From assembly GCF_000378825.1 (NCBI RefSeq), contig NZ_KB900388.1, forward strand, positions 2,549,818 through 2,613,817: a DNA stretch of 64,000 nucleotides, written 5' to 3'. Shown in pieces: positions 8,116 through 16,981 of the stretch. The notes beneath the pieces were generated by a model. The model was given only the letters and a program-made list of their open reading frames with translations. It had not been told where the DNA came from and did not search any database. Numbering within the stretch: position 1 is the stretch's first letter; every line of letters starts with the position of its first letter. This DNA comes from Salinispora vitiensis. GTDB lineage: Bacteria > Actinomycetota > Actinomycetes > Mycobacteriales > Micromonosporaceae. The position numbers and the translations under genes were made by a program.

Positions 8116-9272
8116 AGCCGTTCCAGGGCGGCACCGGTCCGCTCCCACGTGTAGCTACACCGCACCCGGTCCACGGCGGCGTGCCCGTACGCGAACCGCC
8201 CGGCACTGTCGGCCATCAGCTGACGCAACGTCACCCCCAACGCACGTACATCGCCCGGCGGGACCAGCCGTCCGGTGACCTCGTCCACGACGGCGTCGGC
8301 GACCCCACCCGTCGCGTACCCGACGACCGGCACGCCGCAGGCCATCGCCTCCAACGACACCCGACCGGCCGACAGGTAGCCCGACGTACAGGCCACCACG
8401 TCTGCCGAGCGATACCAGGTGGCCAGCTGCTCGTGCGGCACCGCCCCCACCAGAGTCACCTGGTCGGCCACCCCGTTGCGTTCGGCCAGCTCCAGCAGCT
8501 GGCGTGCCTCAGCGTGCCCGGCGAGCCGCTCGCCCGGCGGGCCGCCGACGATCACCAGTTCCGCGTCGCCAATCATCCGGATCACCCGGATCAGATCCTC
8601 CTGACCGTGGCCGGCGTCGAGGGTGGTCACGGAGAGGATCCGCGGTCGCGCCTCGCGCGGCGCCGCCTCCCCGTCCGGGTGGAACAGCTCCGCGTCCACC
8701 CCCGGTGGGACCAGTGCCACGGAGGCACGTTGCAGACCCAGCCGGGCCAACTCGTCCACCTCGTCATTGGACTGAGCCACCGCGATGTCCACCACGCGTA
8801 CGAGTGCCCGCTCCAACGGAATTCGCTCCGGTGGCGCACCGTAGCGCGCACCGAGCCGGCGCAGCTGTTCCAACCCGAGCGAGTGGAACGTCTGCACGAT
8901 CGGGATGTCGGTCTCGCGAACGGCGTGGGCGGCCGCGAGCCCACCGAGCCAGTAGTGCCCGTGCACCAGCTCCGGCACCCAGTCCTCCGCCCACCGACCG
9001 GCCAGCCAACGGCCGTACTCGGCGACGTGGCCAACCAACTCGCCGGTGGGTGCCGCCGCGGCGGGACCGACCGGGACCCGCTCGACCAGGTAGCCGTCCG
9101 CCGTCGCCGTCGCCGCCTGCTCCGGGGCGTCGTGGCGCTCGTAGAGCCGGACGTCGTGCCCCCGCCCGGCGAGTTCGGCGGCGACCCGGGCGATGTGCTG
9201 ATGGGTCCCGACAGACCGGCCACCGGCAGGCCGGGACGGGTCGGCGTGCGCGCAGACGAGACCGACGCGCAT
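8070..9272 (-). CDS. Glycosyltransferase family 4 (GT-B fold)
   Basis: 400 aa. N-terminal Rossmann domain begins MRVGLVCAHADPS with a GTHQHIARVAAEL helix; the C-terminal donor domain has the GT4 signature SLEAMACGVPVVGYATGGV near residue 310 and a conserved Glu. It transfers a sugar from a nucleotide-sugar donor; the acceptor is unknown. The ATG at 9270-9272 has GAGGTGACC directly upstream and is preferred over an earlier in-frame ATG. The 3' end overlaps the convergent membrane-protein gene. Confidence 0.88.
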   Translation of the reverse strand: MRVGLVCAHADPSRPAGGRSVGTHQHIARVAAELAGRGHDVRLYERHDAPEQAATATADGYLVERVPVGPAAAAPTGELVGHVAEYGRWLAGRWAEDWVPELVHGHYWLGGLAAAHAVRETDIPIVQTFHSLGLEQLRRLGARYGAPPERIPLERALVRVVDIAVAQSNDEVDELARLGLQRASVALVPPGVDAELFHPDGEAAPREARPRILSVTTLDAGHGQEDLIRVIRMIGDAELVIVGGPPGERLAGHAEARQLLELAERNGVADQVTLVGAVPHEQLATWYRSADVVACTSGYLSAGRVSLEAMACGVPVVGYATGGVADAVVDEVTGRLVPPGDVRALGVTLRQLMADSAGRFAYGHAAVDRVRCSYTWERTGAALERLYERVVRSRAPVEAA

Positions 9273-9453
9273 GGTCACCTCCAGGCATCGTGACGGTGGC
9301 GGGTCCTCCCGGTCAGAGGGTCCCATTACCCAGGGGCCGGGGAGCCGAAACCTGGCAGATCGGGTGGCGGCACAGCGCCACCAGCACCCACAGACCGGCG
9401 ACAGCGGCCGGAGCGACGGTTATGAGACGTGGGGCAGCGGGTAGAGCATCGGC

Positions 9454-10026
9454 ATGCGCGACGACGAGTACCCGACTCCGGTGTCCGACCCGGAGGCGAT
9501 GGGCCTGCCCGACACCGCCGACGACGACTCGACAGCGAAGGACGATGTCCGGACCGGGCGGGAGGCAGACGGCCCAGACCCGGCTCAGCTGCCCGGAGAC
9601 CGGATGCCGGTCGCGGTCGACCGGTTCGGGACCACCGCCGACGAACAACTCGACGGCGAGTCGTTGGACGTCAAACTCGGCCGGGAGCGGTACGAGCGGC
9701 CGGCGGATGATCCGTTGGCCGGCCCGGTGGACCCGGACATCGCCGCCGAGGCGAACAGCCCGGAGCAGGCCGCCCAAGCCCAGCTGGACGCGGACGTGTT
9801 CGAGCCGGGGCCCTCCTCCGATCCGAACTCCCCGGTCTCCCTCTACGACCACGGCCTGCTCGGTAGCGGGGCCGACGCCCAGGTGGGTCGGCTGGTTGAG
9901 CCGGACGAGGGCGTCCATCCCGACCAGGAGACCGACTCGGTCGCGTACGACGCGGGTTCGGCGGGAGGCGGAGCGAGCGCGGAGGAACTGGCGGTCCACG
10001 AGACCCGCCCGCCGCCGGCGGGCTAA
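9454..10026 (+). CDS. DUF5709 domain protein
   Basis: 190 aa, highly acidic and Pro/Gly-rich with no transmembrane segment. It matches the actinobacterial DUF5709 family: an early VSDPEAMGLPDTADDDS block, RYERPADDPLAG in the middle, and SVAYDAG near the end. The function is unknown and the protein may be largely unfolded. It stands alone between a divergent glycosyltransferase gene and a co-oriented ATPase gene. Confidence 0.75.
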   Translation: MRDDEYPTPVSDPEAMGLPDTADDDSTAKDDVRTGREADGPDPAQLPGDRMPVAVDRFGTTADEQLDGESLDVKLGRERYERPADDPLAGPVDPDIAAEANSPEQAAQAQLDADVFEPGPSSDPNSPVSLYDHGLLGSGADAQVGRLVEPDEGVHPDQETDSVAYDAGSAGGGASAEELAVHETRPPPAG

Positions 10027-10119
10027 CCCGCGGCCGTCAGCCATCGATCCGGGTAGCGGCCCTGGCGTACGGTGAAAATTGCCACTATTCCGCACCGTGA
10101 CCCCCTGCCGGGAAGGGCC

Positions 10120-10575
10120 ATGACGAACGCAGACCCGGACCTATCGCGCACGGCTACGCCTCCGGAACCCTGCCTGTTGATCGCCACCGCCTTCGACCGG
10201 GGAGAGGTGACCCAGCTCCGCCACTCGGCCGCCGCATGCGCGCACGCGGCGGGTCTACGGGGCCAGCGGCTCAACGACTTCGTGTTGGCGGTCAACGAGC
10301 TGACCACCAACGCGGTTCGCCACGGCGGCGGCCGCGGGTCGCTACGGATGTGGCGGCAGGCCGGGAGCCTGGTCTGCGAGGTCTCCGACCATGGGGATGG
10401 AGTCAGCAGCCGGCTACCGGGAGACCACCGCCGCCCGGCCCGCGAATCGGTCGGGGGCTGGGGGCTCTGGCTAGCCCGCGAGTTGAGCGACACCATGGAT
10501 GTGGCGTCCGACCAGGCCGGCACGGTCGTCCGCATCACGACCCTCCTGCCAACCCCACACGCCGCCCCCGACTAG
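10120..10575 (+). CDS. Anti-sigma-type ATP-binding protein (HATPase_c_2, RsbW-like)
   Basis: 151 aa. A GHKL ATPase fold of the serine/threonine kinase anti-sigma type is visible: N-box LAVNELTTNAVRHGGG near residue 70, a G1-like EVSDHGDGV, and GGWGLWLARELSD. These proteins bind or phosphorylate anti-anti-sigma partners; none is encoded nearby. The ATG at 10120 has GGAAGGG upstream; an earlier GTG gives 16 more residues. It ends 16 bases before the convergent prs stop. Confidence 0.82.
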   Translation: MTNADPDLSRTATPPEPCLLIATAFDRGEVTQLRHSAAACAHAAGLRGQRLNDFVLAVNELTTNAVRHGGGRGSLRMWRQAGSLVCEVSDHGDGVSSRLPGDHRRPARESVGGWGLWLARELSDTMDVASDQAGTVVRITTLLPTPHAAPD

Positions 10576-10591
10576 CCGGGGGCCGGGCGGT

Positions 10592-11530
10592 TCAGCCGAA
10601 GAGCGCACTCACCGACTCGCCGTTGTGAATCCGGCGCATCGCCTCAGCCAACACGGGGGCCACCGACAGTACGGTCAGCTTTGGGACCCTCTTCTCGGCG
10701 GGGATGGGAACCGTGTTGGTGCAGACGATCTCCCGCACCTCCTCCTGCTCGCTCAACCGCTGCGCGGCTCCGTCCACGAGGAGGCCGTGGGTGCAGGCCA
10801 GCCGGATCGAACGGACCCCCGACTCGCGCAGGTGGCTCATCAGCTCGACCACCGTGCTGCCCTTGACAATCTCGTCGTCCACCACGATCACGTCTCGGCC
10901 CTGGACCTCGCCGATGATCGTGCTGATCTCCACCCGGTCGCCCCCGAAGCGCTGCTTGGCGCCGGCGGCGACCGGCGTGCCGAGCTGCCGGGCGAAGACC
11001 GCAGCCTCCTTGACGTAGCCCAGATCGGGCGAGACCACCACGGTGTTGCTCAGGTCATGCGCCTGGAAGTGGGCGGCTAGTTCGCGTAACGCGTGCAGAT
11101 GATCGACCGGGATGCCGAAGAAGCCGTAGACCTGCGGCGAGTGCAGGGTCATCGTGAGCACCCGATCGGCGCCGGCCGCGGTCAGCAGGTCCGCGACCAA
11201 CCGGCCACCGATCGAGATACGCGGCGCGTCCTTCTTGTCGGAGCGGGCGTACGCGTAGTGCGGTAGCACCACGCTGATCCGACCGGCGGAGGCTCCCCGG
11301 GCCGCGTTGACCATGAACAGCAGCTCGACCAGGTGCTCCTGCACCGGCGGGACCAGTGGCTGGACCAGAAAGACGTCCCGTTCCCGGCAGTTGGCCTGTA
11401 ACTGCACTTCCAGGCAGTCGTTGGCGAACCGGGACACCCGGGTGGGGTACAGGGGCACCCCCAGGTGGGTGCAGATCTCCGCACCGAGCTCAGGATGGGC
11501 GCTTCCACTGAAAACGGCGAGCTGGCGCAC
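10592..11530 (-). CDS. prs: Ribose-phosphate pyrophosphokinase (divergent PRPP synthetase)
   Basis: 312 aa from GTG 11528-11530. It aligns along its length with PRPP synthetase (ATP + ribose-5-phosphate to PRPP). Conserved: FSGSAHPELG, YAYARSDKK, LHSPQVYGFF, PVDHL and the end ESVSALFG. Altered: the PRPP loop reads VVDDEIVKGST instead of the usual DDxIDTxGT, the flexible loop reads KQR rather than KRR, DLH is TLH, and SPDxGG is SPDLGY. So it is a divergent paralogue; activity is likely but not certain. It follows purC by 22 bases, linking it to purine synthesis. The principal prs must lie elsewhere. Confidence 0.85.
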   Translation of the reverse strand: MRQLAVFSGSAHPELGAEICTHLGVPLYPTRVSRFANDCLEVQLQANCRERDVFLVQPLVPPVQEHLVELLFMVNAARGASAGRISVVLPHYAYARSDKKDAPRISIGGRLVADLLTAAGADRVLTMTLHSPQVYGFFGIPVDHLHALRELAAHFQAHDLSNTVVVSPDLGYVKEAAVFARQLGTPVAAGAKQRFGGDRVEISTIIGEVQGRDVIVVDDEIVKGSTVVELMSHLRESGVRSIRLACTHGLLVDGAAQRLSEQEEVREIVCTNTVPIPAEKRVPKLTVLSVAPVLAEAMRRIHNGESVSALFG

Positions 11531-11552
11531 AGCTACCGACTTTACGACACGA

Positions 11553-12386
11553 TCAGCTCCAGCGCTGGCCGGTGAGTTTCTCGTAGACATCGACGTAGCG
11601 GGCCCGGGTGGCGGCAACGACCTCACCGGGCACCTCCGGCGCCGGGCTCTGCTTGTCCCAGCCGCTCCTGGTGGCCCAATCCCGCACGTACTGCTTGTCG
11701 TACGAGAACTGGGCGCGCCCCGGCTGGTACGACTCGGCCGGCCAGAACCGGGACGAGTCCGAGGTCAGCAGCTCGTCGCCGATCGTCAACGTGCCATCGG
11801 CGGCCCAACCCAACTCGATCTTGGTGTCGGCGATCAGAATTCCCCGGTCGGCGGCGATTTCGGCTCCCCGTCGGTACACGTCGAGGGTGAGCTGGCGCAG
11901 CCGCTCGGCGGTCTCCGCGCCAACCTTGTCCATCACCTCACCGAAGGTCATCGGCTGGTCGTGCTCTCCGACCGGCGCCTTGGTGGAGGGGGTGAAGATC
12001 GGCTCCGGCAGGGCGGCCGCCTCGACCATTCCGCGCGGCAGTTCGATCCCGGAGACCGCTCCGGTGCGCTGGTACTCGGCGAAGCCGCCACCGACCAGAT
12101 AGCCCCGGGCCACACACTCCACCGGAACCATCTCCAGTCGCCGGCACCGAATCGCCCGGCCGGCGAACTCCGGCGGCACGTCGGTCGCCGAGAGCACGTG
12201 GTTCGGCACCAGGTCGGCGAGCTGGTCGAACCACCACAGCGAGAGCGCCGTGAGAAGTTTGCCCTTCTCCGGGATCGGCGTCGGCAGCACGACGTCGTAG
12301 ACAGAGACGCGGTCCGAGGCGACCAGGATCAGGTCGTCGCCGTCAGCGTAGACATCCCGGACCTTGCCCGAGTGCAGAAGTTCCAC
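11553..12386 (-). CDS. purC: SAICAR synthetase (phosphoribosylaminoimidazole-succinocarboxamide synthase)
   Basis: 277 aa. It joins aspartate to CAIR with ATP in purine synthesis. Motifs: LLHSGKVRDVY at the N-terminus (nucleotide loop), ASDRVSVYDVVLPTPIPEKG, VECVARGYLVGGG near residue 90, LIADTKIELGW and ELLTSDSSRFW. The GTG start at 12384-12386 gives the family length. It is the first gene of a likely two-gene unit with prs. Confidence 0.95.
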   Translation of the reverse strand: MELLHSGKVRDVYADGDDLILVASDRVSVYDVVLPTPIPEKGKLLTALSLWWFDQLADLVPNHVLSATDVPPEFAGRAIRCRRLEMVPVECVARGYLVGGGFAEYQRTGAVSGIELPRGMVEAAALPEPIFTPSTKAPVGEHDQPMTFGEVMDKVGAETAERLRQLTLDVYRRGAEIAADRGILIADTKIELGWAADGTLTIGDELLTSDSSRFWPAESYQPGRAQFSYDKQYVRDWATRSGWDKQSPAPEVPGEVVAATRARYVDVYEKLTGQRWS

Positions 12387-12435
12387 GCGAGCTAGTACAT
12401 CACGCGGCTCAGATCGGCCCGCGCTGGCAGAGCGC

Positions 12436-12452
12436 GGTCCGTAAGACGGACC
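12436..12452. terminator. Short hairpin between purC and the small membrane-protein gene
   Basis: GGTCCGT (12436-12442) and ACGGACC (12446-12452) form a 7-bp perfect stem with a 3-nt loop between the stop at 12486 and purC. A terminator is plausible; no T-tract. Confidence 0.35.
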
Positions 12453-12485
12453 GAAACGCGCGCCGGGAACCCGCCGCCGGTCGAC

Positions 12486-12728
12486 TCAGCGCCGGGGACC
12501 GCGCCGACCACGGAGGACCCGCAGGGCGAGCAACACGATCACGACGACCACGACCAGGCAACAGAAGAACCCGAGGAAGCCGAAGCCCCCGCGGCGACGC
12601 CGGGCGGCCTCGACCACCAGCTCACCCGGGCCACTGGCCGCCCAGGCCGCCACCGGGACAAAGACCGCCAGTACCACCGCACCGAAGACCGTGCTGAGCC
12701 GGCTCCACCACTTCGCGAATGCAGTCAT
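12486..12728 (-). CDS. Small membrane protein, function unknown
   Basis: 80 aa from ATG 12726-12728. A hydrophobic stretch (STVFGAVVLAVFVPVAAWA, about 11-29) looks like a signal anchor; a second (FLGFFCCLVVVVVIVLLAL, about 52-70) is a clear transmembrane helix, followed by the basic tail RVLRGRRGPRR. An ARRRR block between them suggests a cytoplasmic loop. The family is not recognised. A longer open frame upstream runs through the tRNA terminator and is not coding. Confidence 0.6.
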   Translation of the reverse strand: MTAFAKWWSRLSTVFGAVVLAVFVPVAAWAASGPGELVVEAARRRRGGFGFLGFFCCLVVVVVIVLLALRVLRGRRGPRR

Positions 12729-12766
12729 GACCCCATCCTGGCCGAACCGCGCAAGCCGGGTACGAC

Positions 12767-12797
12767 GAAGGCCCTGGAGGAAACCTCCAGGGCCTTC
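12767..12797 (-). terminator. Intrinsic terminator downstream of the first initiator tRNA
   Basis: A perfect 14-bp stem (12767-12780 with 12784-12797) and AAA/TTT loop lies just beyond the tRNA 3' end in the tRNA's direction. A diverged copy of the same stem follows the second tRNA. Confidence 0.75.
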
Positions 12798-12804
12798 GAA
12801 CAAG

Positions 12805-12878
12805 TAGCGGGGACAGGATTTGAACCTGCGACCTCTGGGTTATGAGCCCAGCGAGCTACCGAGCTGCTCCACCCCGCG
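12805..12878 (-). tRNA. Initiator tRNA-fMet (CAT), copy 1
   Basis: The minus strand gives a full cloverleaf starting CGCGGGGTGGAGCAG. The anticodon arm GGG-CTCATAA-CCC has the three G:C pairs that mark initiator tRNAs, and position 1 (C) does not pair with 72 (T), another initiator trait. The T-arm reads GGTTCAAATCC. CCA is not encoded. An identical copy is at 13694-13767. Confidence 0.95.
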
Positions 12879-13023
12879 TCGGCTTCATTACTGTACCCCA
12901 TCAGATCCGGCCATGATCCGCACCCCCACCGCCCAGTATTTACCCGGTACATCCACGACCCATGTTGTAGATTCGCGCCGATCCACGACCACCTCTGTGG
13001 ACCGCCCGAACATCGGAGTCGCT

Positions 13024-13611
13024 TTGCGTAAGCTCGTCTACTTCGTCGCCGCCACGCTCGACGGCTTCATCGCCGCGCCCGACGGATCGTTCGACTTCTT
13101 CCCGCTGGGGCCCGATCTAGCCTCCTACCTGGTGGCCGAATGGCCCCAGACGCTGCCCACCTTCGCCCACACCCAACTCGGTGTCGCATCCCCGGCCACC
13201 GGTCGCTTCGACACCGTGCTGATGGGCCGCATCACCTACGAGCCGGGCCTCAAGCTCGGACACACCAGCCCCTACGACCACCTGAAGCAGTACGTCTTCA
13301 GCCGTTCGCTGGCCCCGGCCAGCCACCCGGACGTAGAGATCGTCTCCGGTGACCCGAGCTCCTTTGTCCGCCAGCTCAAGGCACGGCCCGGCCGAGACAT
13401 CTGGCTCTGCGGTGGCGGACAGCTCGCCGGTCAGCTCCTCGACGAACTCGACGAACTGGTGCTCAAACTCAACCCGGTCGTCGCCGGCAGCGGTATCCCG
13501 CTGGTCGACCGGGGCTTCGACCCGCACCGCTTCGCGCTCACCTCGACGCGCCCCTTGGCCAGTGGTGTGATCGTTGCGCACTACACCCGCCAAACCGGCG
13601 ACCCCGCCTAA
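13024..13611 (+). CDS. Dihydrofolate reductase/RibD C-terminal family protein
   Basis: 195 aa. It starts (M)RKLVYFVAATLDGFIAAPDG, the hallmark of the stand-alone DHFR-like (RibD_C) family, with VLMGRITYEPG near residue 70 and IWLCGGGQLAGQLLDELDE near 140 for NADPH binding. Family members reduce pterin-like or other substrates; the substrate is unknown. The start is TTG at 13024 with CGGAG five bases upstream. It is flanked by two identical tRNA-fMet genes on the opposite strand. Confidence 0.85.
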   Translation: MRKLVYFVAATLDGFIAAPDGSFDFFPLGPDLASYLVAEWPQTLPTFAHTQLGVASPATGRFDTVLMGRITYEPGLKLGHTSPYDHLKQYVFSRSLAPASHPDVEIVSGDPSSFVRQLKARPGRDIWLCGGGQLAGQLLDELDELVLKLNPVVAGSGIPLVDRGFDPHRFALTSTRPLASGVIVAHYTRQTGDPA

Positions 13612-13655
13612 CACCCTCCATCAGGACGTCCCGCCGGCCCGGTCCACCAATGCGC

Positions 13656-13686
13656 GAAAGCCCCGGAGGATTCCTCCGGGGCTTTC
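13656..13686 (-). terminator. Intrinsic terminator downstream of the second initiator tRNA
   Basis: A perfect 15-bp stem (13656-13670 with 13672-13686), related in sequence to the terminator at 12767-12797. It also separates the tRNA from the convergent DHFR-like gene. Confidence 0.75.
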
Positions 13687-13693
13687 GAATGAG

Positions 13694-13767
13694 TAGCGGG
13701 GACAGGATTTGAACCTGCGACCTCTGGGTTATGAGCCCAGCGAGCTACCGAGCTGCTCCACCCCGCG
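13694..13767 (-). tRNA. Initiator tRNA-fMet (CAT), copy 2
   Basis: Base-for-base identical to the copy at 12805-12878, including the GGG/CCC anticodon stem and the C1/T72 mismatch. CCA is not encoded. Confidence 0.95.
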
Positions 13768-13830
13768 TCGGCTCGTAAACGTTAGCGCACTACCCCGGGC
13801 CAACGCAAAACGTCCTCCACCGAGCCCTCA

Positions 13831-13868
13831 CAACGACGCCCCCCGGGGAATCCCGGAGGGCGTCGTTG
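13831..13868 (-). terminator. Terminator downstream of the UPF0182 gene
   Basis: A 10-bp outer stem (CAACGACGCC at 13831-13840 with GGCGTCGTTG at 13859-13868) and a GC-rich inner stem, 17 bases beyond the UPF0182 stop and before the second tRNA-fMet. Confidence 0.65.
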
Positions 13869-13884
13869 CTCGTACGTGCTGGGG

Positions 13885-16878
13885 TCAGCCGCCCGGCGAC
13901 GGTGAGCCCGACGGTGCCGTGGTCGGCGTGGCAGCGGACGGCGACCCCGCTGCCTGTTCGAAGGCCGCGGTCGCCTCATCCAACGCCTGCAACGCCCGGC
14001 CGTAGCGCTCGAAGTCGCCGGATTCCTGCGCGGCCCGGAGCTCCACGATCGCCTCCTGAACCCGCTGGGCCGCCGCCGCCACATCGCCCGTGAGCGGGGG
14101 TGGGGTAACGCTCGGAGTCGGCGTCGCGGTCGGGGTCGGGCCCGGGCTTGGGGGCGTCTCGTCGTCGGAGGGTGGCGGCGATGGTGCGCCGGCCTCTTCA
14201 CCCTGCTCGACGAGCTGTTTGATGCCGTCGGTGAGGTTGTCGGCCAGGACGACGAACGAGCCACCGTCGCCGTAGGAGAGGAGCACCTTCTGCAACAGGG
14301 GATATGCCTGCTGTTGGTTGCTCTTCACGTAAACCGGCTCGACGTAGAGCATGCCGTTGCCGAACGGCAGGGAGAGCAGGTTGCCGTACTGGACCTGCGC
14401 CTGGTTCGACGAGAGCAGGTTCAGCTGCTGCCGAATCTGGGCGTTGTTGGTCATCTGCTGGTGCACCTGCACCGGGCCGGAGATCCGCGTGTCTTCCGGC
14501 AACTCGTACACCTCAAGCCGCGGCTTGCCGTCCACGTACGAGCCAGACATCAGCGCCGCGAGGTTCTGCCGTCGGTTCGGCGTCACCGCCGAAGTGAGCT
14601 GGAACCGCGGTTCCTCCTGCCCCGGCATCTGGGTGAAGAGGTAGTACGGGGGCTGCTTCTGACCGCTGTCCGGCGCGTCCGGCACGTTCGGCACCTGCCA
14701 GAAGTCCTGCCCGGAGTAGAAGTCACCGGGGTTGGTCACGTGGAACCGGGTGTACACGTTCCGCTGCACCTTGAACAGGTCAGCCGGGTAGCGGAAGTGG
14801 GCGCTCAGCTCCGTCGGAATCTCCGTCTTCGGCTTGATCAGGTCGCCGCCGAAGGCCTTGTTCCACGCCCGGAGTACCGGGTCAGCGTCGTCGAACTCGT
14901 AGAGGGTGACCGTGCCGTCGTACGCGTCGACCGTCGCCTTCACCGAGTTCCGGATGTAGTTGATGTTTTCCCGGGCCTGCTGGAAGGTGCCCCGGTTGGT
15001 GAGCTCGTCGGTGGTCTCAGTCTGGAGGTTGATCCGCTCGGCGTAAGGGTAGGTCGCGGCGGTGGTGTAGCCGTCGATAATCCACGTCACCCGGCCATCG
15101 ATCACCGCCGGATACGGGTCGCCGTCCACGGTGAGGAACGGCGCGACCTTCTCCACCCGCTCCCGGGGGTTACGAACGTAGAGCAGCTTCGAGTTCTCGT
15201 TGACCGCCTCGGAGAGCAGGAAGTTCGACTCCTGCTCCTTGATCGCGTAGAGCAGCCGGCGACCGAACGAGCCGACGTCAACGCCGCCCGAGCCGGTGTA
15301 GGTGTAGTAGGACTCGGATCCGTCCTCGCCGACCGGCCGGTCGAACTCGGCGGGGCTGGCCTCCGGGTTCGTCTTACCGACGATGGCATAGTCGCCGGCC
15401 TCCATCCGCTCGCCGTAGTAGATCCGCGGCTGGCTGGCCGGAATCTGGTCAACCTGTGCCGCGCACCCCTCCTGCGACCGCTCCCCGAGGAAGCCGGAGA
15501 CGAAGTACGGCTGGCCACCGCAGACCACCCGGTTCGCCGGGGCCGCGACCAGACCGTACCCATGGGTGTAGACGGTGTGCCGGTTGATCCAGTTGCTCTG
15601 CTGCGTGGTCAGCTCGCCATAGTTGATCTCACGTACCCCGACCACGTAGTCCTGGGTCTCCCCGTCGACGGTGTAGCGGTCGATGTCGAGCTTGGGGCCG
15701 AAGTCGTAGAAGCCGCGGACCTGTTGAAGCTGCGTGTACGTCTCGCTGACCAGCTGTGGGTCCAGCAGTCGGGCGTTGGGCACCACCGCGGTGTCGGTGG
15801 CGAGACTCGCCGGTGGTTGCAAATTGCTCGCCGCGTATCGCGTGGAATCGGCCTCGCCCAGACTGAAGGCCGCCCGAGTCGCCTCGATGCTGCGCTCGAT
15901 GTACCGCGCCTCCTTGTCCCGGGCGCTCGGCTTGACCTCGAAGGTCTGCACCGCCCACGGGTAGATGCCGCCGATGGCGACCGCGGAGACCCCGAGCAGG
16001 GCCAGCGAGATGCCCGGCCAGACCAGGTTCCGCATCCAGGCGTTGGAGAAGACGAGGACCGCGATCGCCACGACGACCGAGATGTAGGCGAGGATCTCCT
16101 TCGCCGGAAGCAACGCGTTGATGTCGGCGTAACCGGCACCGTAGACGTTGGCGCCATCGTTGTACTCCAGCAGCATCGTCCGCCGGTCGAGCACGTACGC
16201 GACGGCCTTGAGCAGCACGAAGAGCGCGATCAAACTACTCAGGTGAGCCCGCGCCGCGGTGCTCATCCGGTCCCCCACGCCCTGGAGCCGGATCCCGCCG
16301 AAGACATAGTGCACCGCGAGCGCCCCCAGCAGGGCCAACACCACGGCGGTGAAGGCGACCCCGAGCAGATAGCGCCAGAACGGCAGGTCGAAGACGTAGA
16401 AGCCGATGTCCACCCCGAACTCCGGGTCCTTGACTCCGAAGTCCCCACCGTTGCGGAACAGCAGCCACTCGCTCCACCGGCCCTGCGCGGACAGCCCCGC
16501 GAAGAGTCCGACCACGACGGCGACCACCGTGAACCAGATGCCGAGCCGAGGGCTGAGCAGCATCCGGTACCGCTCCAGGGTGGCCTGCTCCGGCGACTGC
16601 GGTCGCAGCCGGGGCCGCAGGCGATGCGCCAGCCAAAGGTTGCCACCGACGACGGCCGCCATGGCCAGGCCGACCACGAGGAAGAGCAGCAGCCGGGTGA
16701 CGAGCACCCCGCTGAAGACCGCGGTGTAGTCGACCTCGCCGAACCAGAGCCAGTCGGTCCAGGCCTGCACCCCCCAGCCGAGCAGGGTGAAGAGCACGAA
16801 CACCCCGACCAGGACACCAATCGTGACGCGTCCGCGTCGGCTCATCCTCGGCATGGGGGTGCTGCTACGCATAACCAC
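13885..16878 (-). CDS. UPF0182 family large membrane protein
   Basis: 997 aa. Seven hydrophobic helices fill about residues 20-310 (GVLVGVFVLFTLLGWGVQAW, FVVGL-type helices, ISLALLGVSAVAIGGIYPWA), followed by a large extracytoplasmic domain (about 320-890) and a Pro/Thr/Ser-rich segment and helix at the end. This is the COG1615 family (Rv3193c), of unknown function, consistently found beside the PDZ/Lon-like protease gene. GTG 16878 has GGAG six bases upstream; an ATG two codons later is possible. The protease gene lies 103 bases upstream in the same direction. Confidence 0.92.
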   Translation of the reverse strand: MVMRSSTPMPRMSRRGRVTIGVLVGVFVLFTLLGWGVQAWTDWLWFGEVDYTAVFSGVLVTRLLLFLVVGLAMAAVVGGNLWLAHRLRPRLRPQSPEQATLERYRMLLSPRLGIWFTVVAVVVGLFAGLSAQGRWSEWLLFRNGGDFGVKDPEFGVDIGFYVFDLPFWRYLLGVAFTAVVLALLGALAVHYVFGGIRLQGVGDRMSTAARAHLSSLIALFVLLKAVAYVLDRRTMLLEYNDGANVYGAGYADINALLPAKEILAYISVVVAIAVLVFSNAWMRNLVWPGISLALLGVSAVAIGGIYPWAVQTFEVKPSARDKEARYIERSIEATRAAFSLGEADSTRYAASNLQPPASLATDTAVVPNARLLDPQLVSETYTQLQQVRGFYDFGPKLDIDRYTVDGETQDYVVGVREINYGELTTQQSNWINRHTVYTHGYGLVAAPANRVVCGGQPYFVSGFLGERSQEGCAAQVDQIPASQPRIYYGERMEAGDYAIVGKTNPEASPAEFDRPVGEDGSESYYTYTGSGGVDVGSFGRRLLYAIKEQESNFLLSEAVNENSKLLYVRNPRERVEKVAPFLTVDGDPYPAVIDGRVTWIIDGYTTAATYPYAERINLQTETTDELTNRGTFQQARENINYIRNSVKATVDAYDGTVTLYEFDDADPVLRAWNKAFGGDLIKPKTEIPTELSAHFRYPADLFKVQRNVYTRFHVTNPGDFYSGQDFWQVPNVPDAPDSGQKQPPYYLFTQMPGQEEPRFQLTSAVTPNRRQNLAALMSGSYVDGKPRLEVYELPEDTRISGPVQVHQQMTNNAQIRQQLNLLSSNQAQVQYGNLLSLPFGNGMLYVEPVYVKSNQQQAYPLLQKVLLSYGDGGSFVVLADNLTDGIKQLVEQGEEAGAPSPPPSDDETPPSPGPTPTATPTPSVTPPPLTGDVAAAAQRVQEAIVELRAAQESGDFERYGRALQALDEATAAFEQAAGSPSAATPTTAPSGSPSPGG

Positions 16879-16981
16879 TGTTGGCTCCGCACGTTCGATT
16901 GATCGGCTCCGACCAGGCCACCAGAGTACGGGGTCTTCCCAAACCTGTCGTCCGCGGTCACGCCGTGTGCCGGCGGTTGGG

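Noticed and set aside
12767..13767. Integrated element with tRNA-fMet att sites
   Set aside because: Both tRNA copies are complete and there is no integrase or other mobile gene between them; a plain duplication is simpler.
14314..16902. Long plus-strand open frame (862 codons) opposite the UPF0182 gene
   Set aside because: It is the antisense of a clearly conserved membrane-protein gene; its translation is Arg/His/Asp-rich with no known domain, as expected for third-frame GC bias.
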